DNA of 13,167 nt from NCBI GenBank assembly GCA_049293335.1, contig JBATSO010000058.1, positions 1-13,167 of the forward strand, read 5' to 3'. Below are positions 6,622 to 13,167 of this stretch, piece after piece (positions within the stretch are counted from its first letter, which is position 1; the number at the start of each line of letters is the position of its first letter). This DNA is from JAGXIT01 sp049293335. GTDB lineage: Bacteria > Patescibacteriota > Saccharimonadia > Saccharimonadales > UBA4665. Both the position numbers and the translations under genes were made by a program. The notes below the pieces were generated by a model that was given only the letters and a program-made list of their open reading frames with translations, was not told the origin of the DNA and made no database searches.

Positions 6622-6650
6622 AGTATACCAGATGACCACCCCTATAGCAA
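6622..6650 (-). promoter_or_regulatory. Promoter of the rpsO-pnp operon
   Basis: On the minus strand, -35 TTGCTA (6650-6645), a 17-bp spacer and -10 TATACT (6627-6622), preceded by TGG, which gives an extended -10 (TGN). The predicted start is near 6615, giving a ~60-nt leader before rpsO. Positions 6553-6768 otherwise hold no gene; a 10-bp direct repeat GTTACGCCCC occurs at 6612-6621 and 6741-6750. Confidence 0.65.
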
Positions 6651-6768
6651 CCCCACCTAGCGTAAACCTATAAACTATTTGTGGATTTCGTTTAAGGATA
6701 AGCTCTGACTTAACTGGAAGGTATGGGCACCGCTTCAGGAGTTACGCCCCTGATTAACTCGGTTCGAA

Positions 6769-8478
6769 TTAAGCAAGTTTTATATTTATAGTGGTTATTT
6801 TCTTAGTTTTTGGGTCGGTCACTGCTATTTCTGACCTTATAGGTTTACTGGACGCTCCCCCTGCGGAGGCATCTTGCTTAGCAAATGCTCGCTCGGACTG
6901 CTTTACCATGGCAGCTACCGACAAGGCATGCTGCTTAAACACCTCTGGGTCACCAATAAAATTCCATAGTAATAACGAGTCTGTTTTACCATATTCAGAG
7001 GAGGGGACCCGTAAATAATCTGCTTTGACCGCAAAAGACTTCCCTCCTATTTGTATAGTGGGCAAGCCTGCTTCCGAACCCTCTTGGTAGGCCGTGCGGA
7101 TATCTTCATGCCATCGAGCATATCCTGTAGTCCAAACAAGCTTATGCTGACCAGCTTCTCCTATATGTACCAAAACACCAATTGGTTGGTCGTTAAGAGA
7201 CCTTGGTTCTTGCATGTTTGGGACTTTATTTATGAAGACTTCTGTTTGGCTGTTCGTCTCTGGGTTCAAGGAAATTGTCACCTTGTCTGATTGTTTAAGT
7301 ACAGCATTGATATTTTCTGCCCGAAGAGCGTCTAGCACTTCTTCGTTGGTCATTTTGTTATGGTTGCCACTGTGCGGGTCTTCGTCGCGCAAGTGTATAG
7401 TCGGCTGGCCATTGGCGTCGAATGTTGTTAGACATCTGCGTTGTAGTGTGCGGGGACCACACTGTGACATCCCAAGCCCTCTCGCCAGGCGGGCAACTGT
7501 GGAGTCAAAAACTGTTTTATTAATTGGTCGTTCTGAGCCAGCACCATAAGCACCGTTTGCGTATATTTCAGCCAGTGTATGCCCCTGGCCAGTCACGTCC
7601 ACGTAGCCTATATTTGAATCGTGGGTCTCGTATGCCGTTGAGGCAATTGCTGGCAGCACAATCATGACTCCCCCTAGCTCATGAATCTCGGTGTAAACCC
7701 CTTTCTGTTTAGCATCCGTATTATGTGTATGGGCCGCGGCAATGCTTTCTTGCCATGCTGCTGTTGCAATAGCCTGTGCCTGCTCGGGATTCTGTGCAAA
7801 CAACTGCACTAGCTCTTGGTCAACTCCCGCTTGATGCATCCGCTCAATCGTACGATACCCCCAAGATTCTAGCCCCTTGTGCGCCAAGTCTTCAACAAAC
7901 TGATGGGTAGACGAAATAGAGTTACCATACACTGTACTATAAACTCCTTTTCCTCCTGTTTCGGCCTCTACGTCAGCCGACTGCGCTGCCTCAATACAGT
8001 TCGCTAAGATTGCGACAATATCATTTGGGTTCCCTTGCAGCGCATCTCTCCTTGCCTGACGGAGCTGAGAGGTGTCATGACCAGTGCGAATCATGACATC
8101 CAGCAAAGATTTGGGTGATGATGGGTCAAACACAATTGCTTCGACCGCCCGAGGTCCTCGTACGTACGGTGAGCTAGTCTCAAGAGGAGTTTCTTGTAGC
8201 GTATTGCTTGCAAATGCAAATTCTTCGGGAATATAGGTATCGCCCTTAGCGGGCAAAAGATGACAAGGAATACCCTGTTCGCGCAGCATGCCTACCCTTT
8301 TTTGCCATCTTGCATCATCTGTCACGGCGACTAACAATGTAGTGCTCTCGCCATTATTGTAGGCTGGCATCCACACGCTTTCGCCCTGCCTATTTTGCAG
8401 TACTTGCGTTGACATGCCGACTGGAATAGTGCTTGGGTCAATTATTTGTTCGGCCGAATTGGGTGCATTCTCGGACAT
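6769..8478 (-). CDS. Uncharacterised 569-residue soluble protein
   Basis: I do not recognise this protein. It is hydrophilic, with no signal peptide, membrane segment or clear enzyme motif. The N-terminus (MSENAPNSAEQIIDPSTIPV) looks flexible. A region around residues 40-120 reads as alternating strand and helix; 140-260 is mostly helical (VEDLAHKGLESWGYRTIERM); 265-330 contains IHELGGVMIVLPAIAST and GYVDVTGQGHTLAEIYANG; and the last ~50 residues (ASAGGASSKPIR) are low complexity. It has its own promoter 41 bp upstream and no Shine-Dalgarno sequence. It lies between the rpsO cluster and decayed DNA, so context does not indicate a role. The length and codon pattern make it a real gene; it is probably lineage-specific. 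Confidence 0.8.
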   Translation of the reverse strand: MSENAPNSAEQIIDPSTIPVGMSTQVLQNRQGESVWMPAYNNGESTTLLVAVTDDARWQKRVGMLREQGIPCHLLPAKGDTYIPEEFAFASNTLQETPLETSSPYVRGPRAVEAIVFDPSSPKSLLDVMIRTGHDTSQLRQARRDALQGNPNDIVAILANCIEAAQSADVEAETGGKGVYSTVYGNSISSTHQFVEDLAHKGLESWGYRTIERMHQAGVDQELVQLFAQNPEQAQAIATAAWQESIAAAHTHNTDAKQKGVYTEIHELGGVMIVLPAIASTAYETHDSNIGYVDVTGQGHTLAEIYANGAYGAGSERPINKTVFDSTVARLARGLGMSQCGPRTLQRRCLTTFDANGQPTIHLRDEDPHSGNHNKMTNEEVLDALRAENINAVLKQSDKVTISLNPETNSQTEVFINKVPNMQEPRSLNDQPIGVLVHIGEAGQHKLVWTTGYARWHEDIRTAYQEGSEAGLPTIQIGGKSFAVKADYLRVPSSEYGKTDSLLLWNFIGDPEVFKQHALSVAAMVKQSERAFAKQDASAGGASSKPIRSEIAVTDPKTKKITTINIKLA

Positions 8479-8518
8479 AGTTTTACTGTGGTTTTTATAT
8501 ATTATCTAGGCTGTTAGT

Positions 8519-8547
8519 ATAATAGCAAATTTTTGTGTTTTTGTCAA
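8519..8547 (-). promoter_or_regulatory. Near-consensus promoter of the 569-residue protein gene
   Basis: On the minus strand, -35 TTGACA (8547-8542) matches the consensus fully, the spacer is exactly 17 bp, and -10 TATTAT (8524-8519) matches five of six. The expected start near 8512 gives a ~33-nt AT-rich leader without a Shine-Dalgarno sequence. This is the best sigma-70-type promoter in the window. Confidence 0.8.
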
Positions 8548-8632
8548 TGTGCTTATGCTGCCATAAATCCAATGCCTTTAGCTAAGCCTTCGTCGCTAAG
8601 TCACCACCATCACCGATGTGTGCCTAAGTAAA

Positions 8633-8656
8633 ATGTTGGCTGTCGACAGCCAACAT
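8633..8656 (-). terminator. Perfect 24-bp palindrome, probable terminator
   Basis: Two 12-base arms (ATGTTGGCTGTC and GACAGCCAACAT) form a perfect palindrome; as RNA it gives a 10-bp stem with a TCGA loop. On the minus strand it is followed by TTTTACTT, so it probably terminates transcripts coming from truB through the AbrB-type remnant, just before the promoter of the next gene. A protein-binding palindrome is the alternative. Confidence 0.6.
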
Positions 8657-8909
8657 GTACCGCCCAGCTCCTCAAACTTGGCACGAGCATTGTTGCAGTC
8701 TTGCTGAGTTACGTTTGGTGGAACCTTTACGCGTACTTCTTGTGCAGTTCGGCCGAAACTTCCTCAAGCGTAGGAGTTTTGCGGACGATGATATCTTAGC
8801 CGCGACGGTAGAACGTCACACGGTGAGCCGTAGCAATCCCCACCGCATCTCGCAACGCTTTTGGCAGTGTCACTTGGCCCTTACTAGTAATACTATATGC
8901 TTGATTCAT
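8657..8909 (-). pseudogene. AbrB/SpoVT/MazE-type DNA-binding regulator, broken
   Basis: From the ATG at 8909-8907 the minus strand reads MNQAYSITSKGQVTLPKALR, the classic swapped-hairpin AbrB/SpoVT/MazE motif (ITSKGQVTLPK). At codon 38 a TAA interrupts, after which the same frame continues DIIVRKTPTLEEVSAELHKK. It then shifts frame and continues VKVPPNVTQQDCNNARAKFE to about 8657. Such proteins are small dimeric transcription regulators or antitoxins; this copy cannot be made intact. AAGGA lies ~15 nt before the ATG. No toxin partner is recognisable downstream. It sits just after truB. Confidence 0.85.
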
Positions 8910-8939
8910 ACCGAGTGGTAATCCTTACTTTATATCTTA

Positions 8940-9641
8940 TCAAGACTCTAACAAATGTGACTGTAAAACATTTTCCGATACATCATCTATTTTCAGTGCC
9001 TGGTCAAGCCTATACTTGCCCACTTTTGTACGTCGTAGTGCCGACATATAGGCGCCCGTTTCTAGCATACTACCAATGTCGGAAACAAGGCTGCGAATAT
9101 ACGTGCCACTACTAACATCACAGGTGAAATGTACGTGTGGATAGTCATATTTCACATCTCGAATACCATATATCGTCACCGGACGCGGAGGAAGCACAAC
9201 TTCTTTGCCCTTTCGAGCAAGCTCATAAGCCTTTTGGCCATTGATCTTTATAGCTGAATAAATAGGCGGAGTCTGCATAATCTCACCCGTAAACTGCTGT
9301 AATACCCCCGCCAAACTCTTTGCGTCAGGGTCCGTCCTTGACGCACCCATATATGGTGTAATAACGCCCTCAGAGTCTCCTGTGTTGGATGTTTCGCCTA
9401 GTTTTAACGTCACGTCATAAGTCTTGTCGTGCTTGCTAAGCTCGCCTGAACGCCGTGTATATTCTTTGCCAACTAGTACAACGAGGAGTCCCGTTGCCAG
9501 CGGATCAAGCGTACCCGTGTGGCCTACTTTTGTGTTCTTTGGCTTTTTACCTTCGGCACTTGCAACCATTTTGCGCACATAATTAACCACGTCAAAACTG
9601 GTCCAACCTTTTGGCTTATCAACAAGAAGTATACCTTGCAT
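8940..9641 (-). CDS. truB: tRNA pseudouridine(55) synthase TruB
   Basis: TruB isomerises U55 in the T-loop of tRNAs to pseudouridine and also helps tRNA folding. The N-terminal signature GILLVDKPKGWTSFDVV (3-19) and the catalytic motif GHTGTLDPLATG with Asp46 are intact. SGTYIRSLVSDIG (around 178-190) is the conserved RNA-binding and active-site segment. At 233 residues it is much shorter than the ~300 of most bacterial TruBs: the catalytic domain ends soon after ALRRTKVGKYRL, so a C-terminal PUA-like domain is absent. The start is canonical for the family, although no good Shine-Dalgarno sequence precedes it. It lies 24 bp after the DHH-like gene and is probably co-transcribed with it; NrnA-type DHH genes neighbour truB in many bacteria. 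Confidence 0.96.
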   Translation of the reverse strand: MQGILLVDKPKGWTSFDVVNYVRKMVASAEGKKPKNTKVGHTGTLDPLATGLLVVLVGKEYTRRSGELSKHDKTYDVTLKLGETSNTGDSEGVITPYMGASRTDPDAKSLAGVLQQFTGEIMQTPPIYSAIKINGQKAYELARKGKEVVLPPRPVTIYGIRDVKYDYPHVHFTCDVSSGTYIRSLVSDIGSMLETGAYMSALRRTKVGKYRLDQALKIDDVSENVLQSHLLES

Positions 9642-9665
9642 ACCTGTCAGGATAACACACGCCCC

Positions 9666-11483
9666 TTACATCGGAGGCAGAATCGGTGGTGGCGGCACAG
9701 GTGGCGGAGGCGTAAGACCAGTGCCATTGCCCGTTGTTACTGAGGTAGTTTCGCGCTGGTTACTCACTGGGCTAGGCTGCGGAGCCCCAGGAAAGATGCT
9801 AGTAGGCGATGGCGGTACATTCGAAACAGTCTGAGCTTGATTTGGCTTTATAACAGGCGTACCAAAACCTGGTGCTGGTTGAAATTGAGGAGTAACCTCG
9901 ACTGGCGAACTGTGGAGCGATTCACCCAGAGGTTGGGCGTTGAGCGCAGCAATCGGAGCGGGATTTTCGCTGCCGCTACCACCCCGAAGAGCAGCTTCCA
10001 CTGCATTTCGAGCAGCATCAACATTAGCTACAAGAATCGGCTCATCCTCTTTTGAAAGCTCCGAGCTTACTAAATGAGGGCTGTCTACAACTTTCTCGAG
10101 GTCGGCCAATGTTTGGGCGGCGGTATCTATTTGGGAAACTTCAGGCTCTGCTTCATTTTCTACCTGCGGGAAGTCTGACAAGTTTTGGAGATTAGGTAAT
10201 TCTGGTGGTTTTGGTGCTTCTGATGCTTCTGCTAGCTCCAATTTGGGCGGTTGAGCTTCTGCTTTGTCGGCCTCGCTTGGCACCTCAAGAACCTTTTCGG
10301 TGTGACTTAAAAGCGGCGTTGTTTGGCTAGGTTTAGTTAGTTCATCGGTAGAGGCATCGTACGCTTCTTCGTGTGTATTTGCCGTTAGCTCACCCTCAAA
10401 AGAAGGTGGCTGAATTACCCGCTCACGGCTGGCAGAGCCTGAGTTTTCGGGTTTCTCGGAGGATGCCAGCAAGTCTTCATCTTTTTCCACCTTAGGTAAC
10501 ATGCTTTCGCTCAGACTCATTAACTTTCCATCTTCGTCGACATGAATTTGCGATGAATCAGCGTGCTCTACATCTGAGTCGTTAGTGCCTTCAGGCTCCG
10601 CTGAATTCTCTGTTTCGTTCGTACTATCATCTGATTCATTTTTGCTTTCTTGATGATCAATTTCCAGTACACCAGGGTCATTCGCAGGCTGGTCATCGAA
10701 CAGTGAGGTTTCTGCCTCAACAGCCATCGGCGCCTCTTCTACAGGCGCTTCGAGTTCACTGGCAATCAGTTGCTGGTTGGCCCCCGCCGACATTAGTTCG
10801 GCACTCATACTCATGGCACGAGGCGTGGTGTGGTCGTTTCTAAAACGATCTGTTGTCGCCACTATGCCTGTTAGAAGCGCCGTGGCTATTTGCGAATCAA
10901 CTACGTCTTTGTCGAGCGCCTGCACAATACCCGTTACAATTTCGGAAAGGCTGCTTGCTGAAGTGTCGGTAACATTCAGAGTACCAAGCTCGGTCACGCC
11001 ATCGAGTGTTACGCAAGAAACAACTGCATCGTGCAAAATTCGCCCATGAGCCTGAATGGCATCGTCGAGGTCTTGCGGGCTCGCCACGCCGAGTGCAACT
11101 ACCACATCGACGTTAAAGTCGCCCTGGCTAAAGTCGAGGTCGTCTTGGGAAATCGAGGTCTTGTACGGTGTAATGAAAATGCGTACTACCTGGTCTTCAA
11201 CTTTATAGCGCAGCTTATCGGCCTTGGATTTATCGAGTGCAATTATAAAGTCTCGCAAACTATCGGTGTTTTTTTCGAGTGTTTCGTCGGGCTTTAAAAA
11301 TTCGAGTGTACTCGGCGTTTCACCGCTGTAGACTGCTGTGGCGTGCTTGCCCTGCTTGTTGAGCGCCAAAGCCAAGCCAATCGCCGCCGACAGTTGGTCG
11401 ACCGAAGGGTTTTTGCTAACTGTCACCAGCACATTTTGTGCCTCTTTCAGCTTTGCTATCAGCAGTTTTTGTTGTTCTTCCAT
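9666..11483 (-). CDS. Degenerate DHH-type phosphoesterase-like protein with long disordered tail
   Basis: A 605-residue protein of two parts. Residues 1-~245 resemble the DHH/DHHA1 phosphoesterase (NrnA/RecJ-like) fold: LVTVSKNPSVDQLSAAIGLA (19-38) occupies the place of the usual HxxPDxD metal motif, and TGIVATTDRFRNDHTTPRAM (205-224) followed by SAELMSAGA matches the TGI..DTG.F...T...AAELL..GA region. Most metal ligands, including the DHH triad itself, are not evident, so catalysis is doubtful. Residues ~246-605 are low-complexity, rich in Glu, Ser, Pro and Ala, and end in a run of prolines (PPPPVPPPPILPPM), probably disordered. Its position before truB fits an NrnA descendant. It has an extended -10 promoter but no Shine-Dalgarno sequence. 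Confidence 0.8.
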   Translation of the reverse strand: MEEQQKLLIAKLKEAQNVLVTVSKNPSVDQLSAAIGLALALNKQGKHATAVYSGETPSTLEFLKPDETLEKNTDSLRDFIIALDKSKADKLRYKVEDQVVRIFITPYKTSISQDDLDFSQGDFNVDVVVALGVASPQDLDDAIQAHGRILHDAVVSCVTLDGVTELGTLNVTDTSASSLSEIVTGIVQALDKDVVDSQIATALLTGIVATTDRFRNDHTTPRAMSMSAELMSAGANQQLIASELEAPVEEAPMAVEAETSLFDDQPANDPGVLEIDHQESKNESDDSTNETENSAEPEGTNDSDVEHADSSQIHVDEDGKLMSLSESMLPKVEKDEDLLASSEKPENSGSASRERVIQPPSFEGELTANTHEEAYDASTDELTKPSQTTPLLSHTEKVLEVPSEADKAEAQPPKLELAEASEAPKPPELPNLQNLSDFPQVENEAEPEVSQIDTAAQTLADLEKVVDSPHLVSSELSKEDEPILVANVDAARNAVEAALRGGSGSENPAPIAALNAQPLGESLHSSPVEVTPQFQPAPGFGTPVIKPNQAQTVSNVPPSPTSIFPGAPQPSPVSNQRETTSVTTGNGTGLTPPPPVPPPPILPPM

Positions 11484-11519
11484 AGATGTTTTTTGTTTCG
11501 ATATACAATATCTAAGTCG

Positions 11520-11548
11520 ATGGTAGCATAAGCAAAATGGTTTGTCGA
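11520..11548 (-). promoter_or_regulatory. Promoter of the DHH-like/truB unit
   Basis: On the minus strand, -35 TCGACA (11548-11543, five of six), a 17-bp spacer and -10 TACCAT (11525-11520, four of six), supported by TGC just upstream, an extended -10. The predicted leader is about 30 nt with no Shine-Dalgarno sequence. It diverges from the rpsT promoter. Confidence 0.5.
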
Positions 11549-11590
11549 GTATTTTTTCGGCATTTTTTGCCTGTTGTCAACCCGTCTTTC

Positions 11591-11619
11591 TTTACAACAG
11601 ATACGGAGTAAGGTATTAT
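11591..11619 (+). promoter_or_regulatory. Promoter of rpsT
   Basis: -35 TTTACA (11591-11596), a 17-bp spacer and -10 TATTAT (11614-11619), each matching five of six consensus bases. The start should fall near 11626, giving a ~35-nt leader with the ribosome-binding site AAGGAA (11650-11655) five bases before the ATG. Confidence 0.7.
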
Positions 11620-11660
11620 AGGTGCCTATAGGAACATAAACTATAAGGTAAGGAACAGTA

Positions 11661-12065
11661 ATGCCCATTATTAAATCAGCAAAAAAGCGTGTGAAAGTTG
11701 CCACCAAGGCGACCATTCGAAACAGCAAAACCAAGCGCAGCCTAAAAGCAGCAGTGAAAGCTTTTGGCAAAGCCCTAACCGCAACAGATAAGAAAAAGGC
11801 CGTAAGCGCCCTCGACAAGGTTCAGAGCGAGCTTGATAAAGCTGCCAAAAAAGGCGTGCTACACAAGAACAAGGCCGCTCGCAAAAAAGCCCAAGCCGCC
11901 CGTAACGCCCGTAACGCTGGCGTGCCAAGTGGCGTCAAAAGCGACAAAGCAAAGACCCCTACCGCCAAAAAGGCCGCCCCGAAGTCTGCTGTCAAAAGGG
12001 CGCCAGCCAAAGCTCCTGCCAAAAAACCCGCAGCTAAGAAAACCACTCCGACCAAAAAGAAGTAG
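11661..12065 (+). CDS. rpsT: 30S ribosomal protein S20 with lysine-rich C-terminal extension
   Basis: S20 binds 16S rRNA near the 5' domain and helix 44 and assists early 30S assembly. Residues 1-~85 carry the family pattern: MPIIKSAKKRVKVATKATIR (1-20) and the diagnostic KKGVLHKNKAARKKAQAA (63-80). Normal S20 is ~85-90 residues; this one has 134 because of a Lys/Ala/Pro-rich tail (about 88-134; motifs such as APAKAPAKKPAAKK), resembling histone H1-type tails. The tail contains only one acidic residue. It is probably disordered and nucleic-acid binding. It is the only plus-strand gene and convergent with the next one. Confidence 0.95.
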   Translation: MPIIKSAKKRVKVATKATIRNSKTKRSLKAAVKAFGKALTATDKKKAVSALDKVQSELDKAAKKGVLHKNKAARKKAQAARNARNAGVPSGVKSDKAKTPTAKKAAPKSAVKRAPAKAPAKKPAAKKTTPTKKK

Positions 12066-12095
12066 CCTAGGGCCTCAAAACCTCCAGGCTTCTCT

Positions 12096-12120
12096 GTCGT
12101 CATTCCCGCGAAGGCGGAAA
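12096..12120. repeat. Short dispersed-repeat-like hairpin
   Basis: The segment TCATTCCCGCGAAGGCGG followed by AAA holds stem TTCCCGC (12103-12109) and GCGGAA (12114-12119) with one bulged C. It resembles the ATTCCC...GGGAAT repeats dispersed in some bacteria (for example neisserial dRS3), slightly decayed. It lies in the 144-bp gap after rpsT and could end that transcript, although no T-run follows. No other rpsT terminator is evident. Confidence 0.35.
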
Positions 12121-12209
12121 CTCTGTGCTTTTGTGGCTGACTGTGGTGACGGTGTGAGTTTTGAGTTTGGAGGTGAATTAGCTTAGCTTGCCGTTTCGGG
12201 TGGCCTTTG

Positions 12210-12887
12210 TTACTCTGGCTTTAACCACCCTACAACCTGCTCGGTGAACAGTTCAATTCCTGCTTGTGCAGCGTACGCTGCGCCCGATGAGTTTGACGTA
12301 GTTGCGCCATCTAACCCACATTCACGAGTTTGCAGTGAGCCATCTCCCGTAACTGTAAACTCATGGGTTTTGGTGAGGCCATTTACATCTGTCTCAACCA
12401 GTACAGCCGCCCTTGTGTCGCCAGAACCAGGAGCGTATTCACCGCCAGAGGCTATAAGTGCTACCGGGTCAGAGCCAACAACTCGTACAAATCGCTGATT
12501 GCCTCCCGGATCAGCAAAGAACGCCTCAAGCGTATATGGCGTGTTCTTTCCATCGCCCCCAAGCCATAAGCCTGGTATTGTATTTTCGCCTATCGCGGCA
12601 AAAAAACCAGACCTACCCAAAGCAGTTCGTGTTCTACGTTGTGTTGTTTGAAATGGCAGATATATTTTACCCAAAGCTGTATTTGTCTCTACGGCCATAG
12701 GAAGAGAAGGAACCGCATCTCTCGCAGCTGCTACCGCTTCAAGCCAGTCATTAACCTGAGTTACAAATTCACCACGAACTCTCTTAAACTCTGGTGTTCT
12801 TCCCTTTTCGCCTACAAGGCAAATGCCATCCTGGGGTGGCTGGTTACCTGATATTCGTGGTCCTTGTGGTCCTTGTCCTGTTGTCAT
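12210..12887 (-). CDS. Uncharacterised 225-residue protein beside an IS end
   Basis: I do not recognise the family. The likely start is the ATG at 12887-12885, with AAAGGG about 8 nt upstream; a longer frame from 12920 would run through AT-rich IS-end DNA and is rejected. The N-terminus is Gly/Pro/Gln-rich (TTGQGPQGPRISGNQPP), followed by a possible helix (VTQVNDWLEAVAAARD) and then strand-rich segments (ALGKIYLPFQ, RFVRVVGSDPVALIASGG, TKTHEFTVTGDG). There is no signal peptide or membrane helix. It has no obvious promoter; the IS200/IS605-type end lies 40 bp upstream, so its original upstream region may have been displaced. It converges with rpsT. Confidence 0.7.
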   Translation of the reverse strand: MTTGQGPQGPRISGNQPPQDGICLVGEKGRTPEFKRVRGEFVTQVNDWLEAVAAARDAVPSLPMAVETNTALGKIYLPFQTTQRRTRTALGRSGFFAAIGENTIPGLWLGGDGKNTPYTLEAFFADPGGNQRFVRVVGSDPVALIASGGEYAPGSGDTRAAVLVETDVNGLTKTHEFTVTGDGSLQTRECGLDGATTSNSSGAAYAAQAGIELFTEQVVGWLKPE

Positions 12888-12927
12888 TATTTTTCCCTTT
12901 ATAAAAAAATGTAGCAACAATAAAAAT

Positions 12928-12949
12928 CCCCGTGGCAGAGACCACGGGG
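12928..12949 (-). mobile_element. IS200/IS605-type right-end hairpin
   Basis: Perfect 8-bp arms CCCCGTGG (12928-12935) and CCACGGGG (12942-12949) with a six-base loop, extended by AAT/ATT past one unpaired base, lie 24 bp after the tnpA stop. Subterminal hairpins at this position are recognised as single strands by Y1 transposases. On the minus strand ATTTTTATTG follows, so it may also terminate tnpA transcription. The exact IS end is probably within the ~40 bp before the next gene. Confidence 0.8.
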
Positions 12950-12973
12950 TATTCAGTTACTATGGTATGCCAA

Positions 12974-13167
12974 TCACCACATCGTTAGTTGCAGGTCTTT
13001 GGGATTAGCGCCTTGGTTCTTGACGTACTGCTCTACGATAGCCCAATTACCACCAGTCCCCACTGTGCTAGCGTAGTACCCGTCACTCCAGAACTCACCT
13101 CCCCACAAGTCTTTCTTGAGTGCTGGGTGTGACAGAAACAGTTGCTTAGCGGTGATGCTTTTGAAGA
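12974..13167 (-). CDS. tnpA: IS200/IS605 family transposase TnpA, C-terminal part (window edge)
   Basis: The last 63 codons of a Y1 (HUH) single-strand transposase; the 5' part lies beyond the window. LKKDLWGGEFWSDGYYASTVG is diagnostic of the family, and VEQYVKNQ carries the catalytic tyrosine of the C-terminal helix with the conserved Q four residues later (YxxxQ). TGA is the stop, which fits the standard code. Within the window there is no sign of decay, so the element may be active; the HUH motif must be checked outside the window. No TnpB/IscB or guide-RNA region follows on this side. Confidence 0.93.
   Translation of the reverse strand, partial: FKSITAKQLFLSHPALKKDLWGGEFWSDGYYASTVGTGGNWAIVEQYVKNQGANPKDLQLTMW

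Noticed and set aside
6755..6775. GGTTCGAATT resembles the T-arm of a tRNA
   Set aside because: The flanking bases do not form the 5-bp T-stem and no acceptor or anticodon arm can be folded around it.
11558..11573. GGCATTTTTTGCC as an operator or terminator between the divergent promoters
   Set aside because: The stem is only 4 bp and could easily arise by chance.
12888..12920. Longer N-terminus of the 225-residue protein starting at 12920
   Set aside because: It would translate AT-rich IS-end DNA into MLLHFFIKGKI, and the AAAGGG before the inner ATG explains the start better.

Overview
The window looks like chromosomal DNA from a small-genome bacterium, most likely of the Candidate Phyla Radiation (Patescibacteria), with Saccharibacteria (TM7) my best guess. 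The signs are a minimal-length TruB, an RNase J with a low-complexity N-terminus, a ribosomal protein S20 with a histone-H1-like tail, several genes without a Shine-Dalgarno sequence, and many lineage-specific proteins of unknown function. The placement is inference from gene content; the standard code (TAA, TAG and TGA as stops) fits. Nearly everything is on the minus strand; only rpsT reads on plus. Region 1 (about 6650 down to 128): an RNA-maturation and decay cluster transcribed as rpsO, pnp, a four-helix-bundle 'IVS-type' protein, a family-4-like uracil-DNA glycosylase, rnj (RNase J) and an uncharacterised ORF. The rpsO-pnp pair is classical; here a second major ribonuclease, RNase J, follows in the same direction with tight spacing (0 to about 75 nt after pnp). 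A good promoter lies before rpsO. The cluster is peppered with 7-bp tandem repeats (inside rnj, inside the glycosylase gene, at the glycosylase start and between rpsO and pnp), and the four-helix-bundle gene is bracketed by inverted repeat modules. Region 2 (6769 to 8547): a 569-residue protein I do not recognise, with its own near-consensus promoter and no obvious ribosome-binding site. Region 3 (8550 to 8939): decayed DNA holding an AbrB/SpoVT-type regulator pseudogene (one stop, one frameshift) and a perfect 24-bp palindrome that probably ends transcription. Region 4 (8940 to 12065): truB preceded by a degenerate DHH-type phosphoesterase-like protein with a long disordered acidic/proline-rich tail, divergent from rpsT; both divergent promoters are visible in the 177-bp gap. 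Region 5 (12066 to 13167): a short repeat-like hairpin, an orphan 225-residue protein, and the right end of an IS200/IS605-type insertion sequence (terminal hairpin plus the C-terminus of TnpA), cut by the window edge. I found no CRISPR array, tRNA, rRNA, prophage or clear defence system. The least explained parts are the heptamer repeats and bracketed four-helix-bundle gene in the RNA-decay operon, the glycosylase without its iron-sulfur cysteines, and the unknown 569-residue protein.
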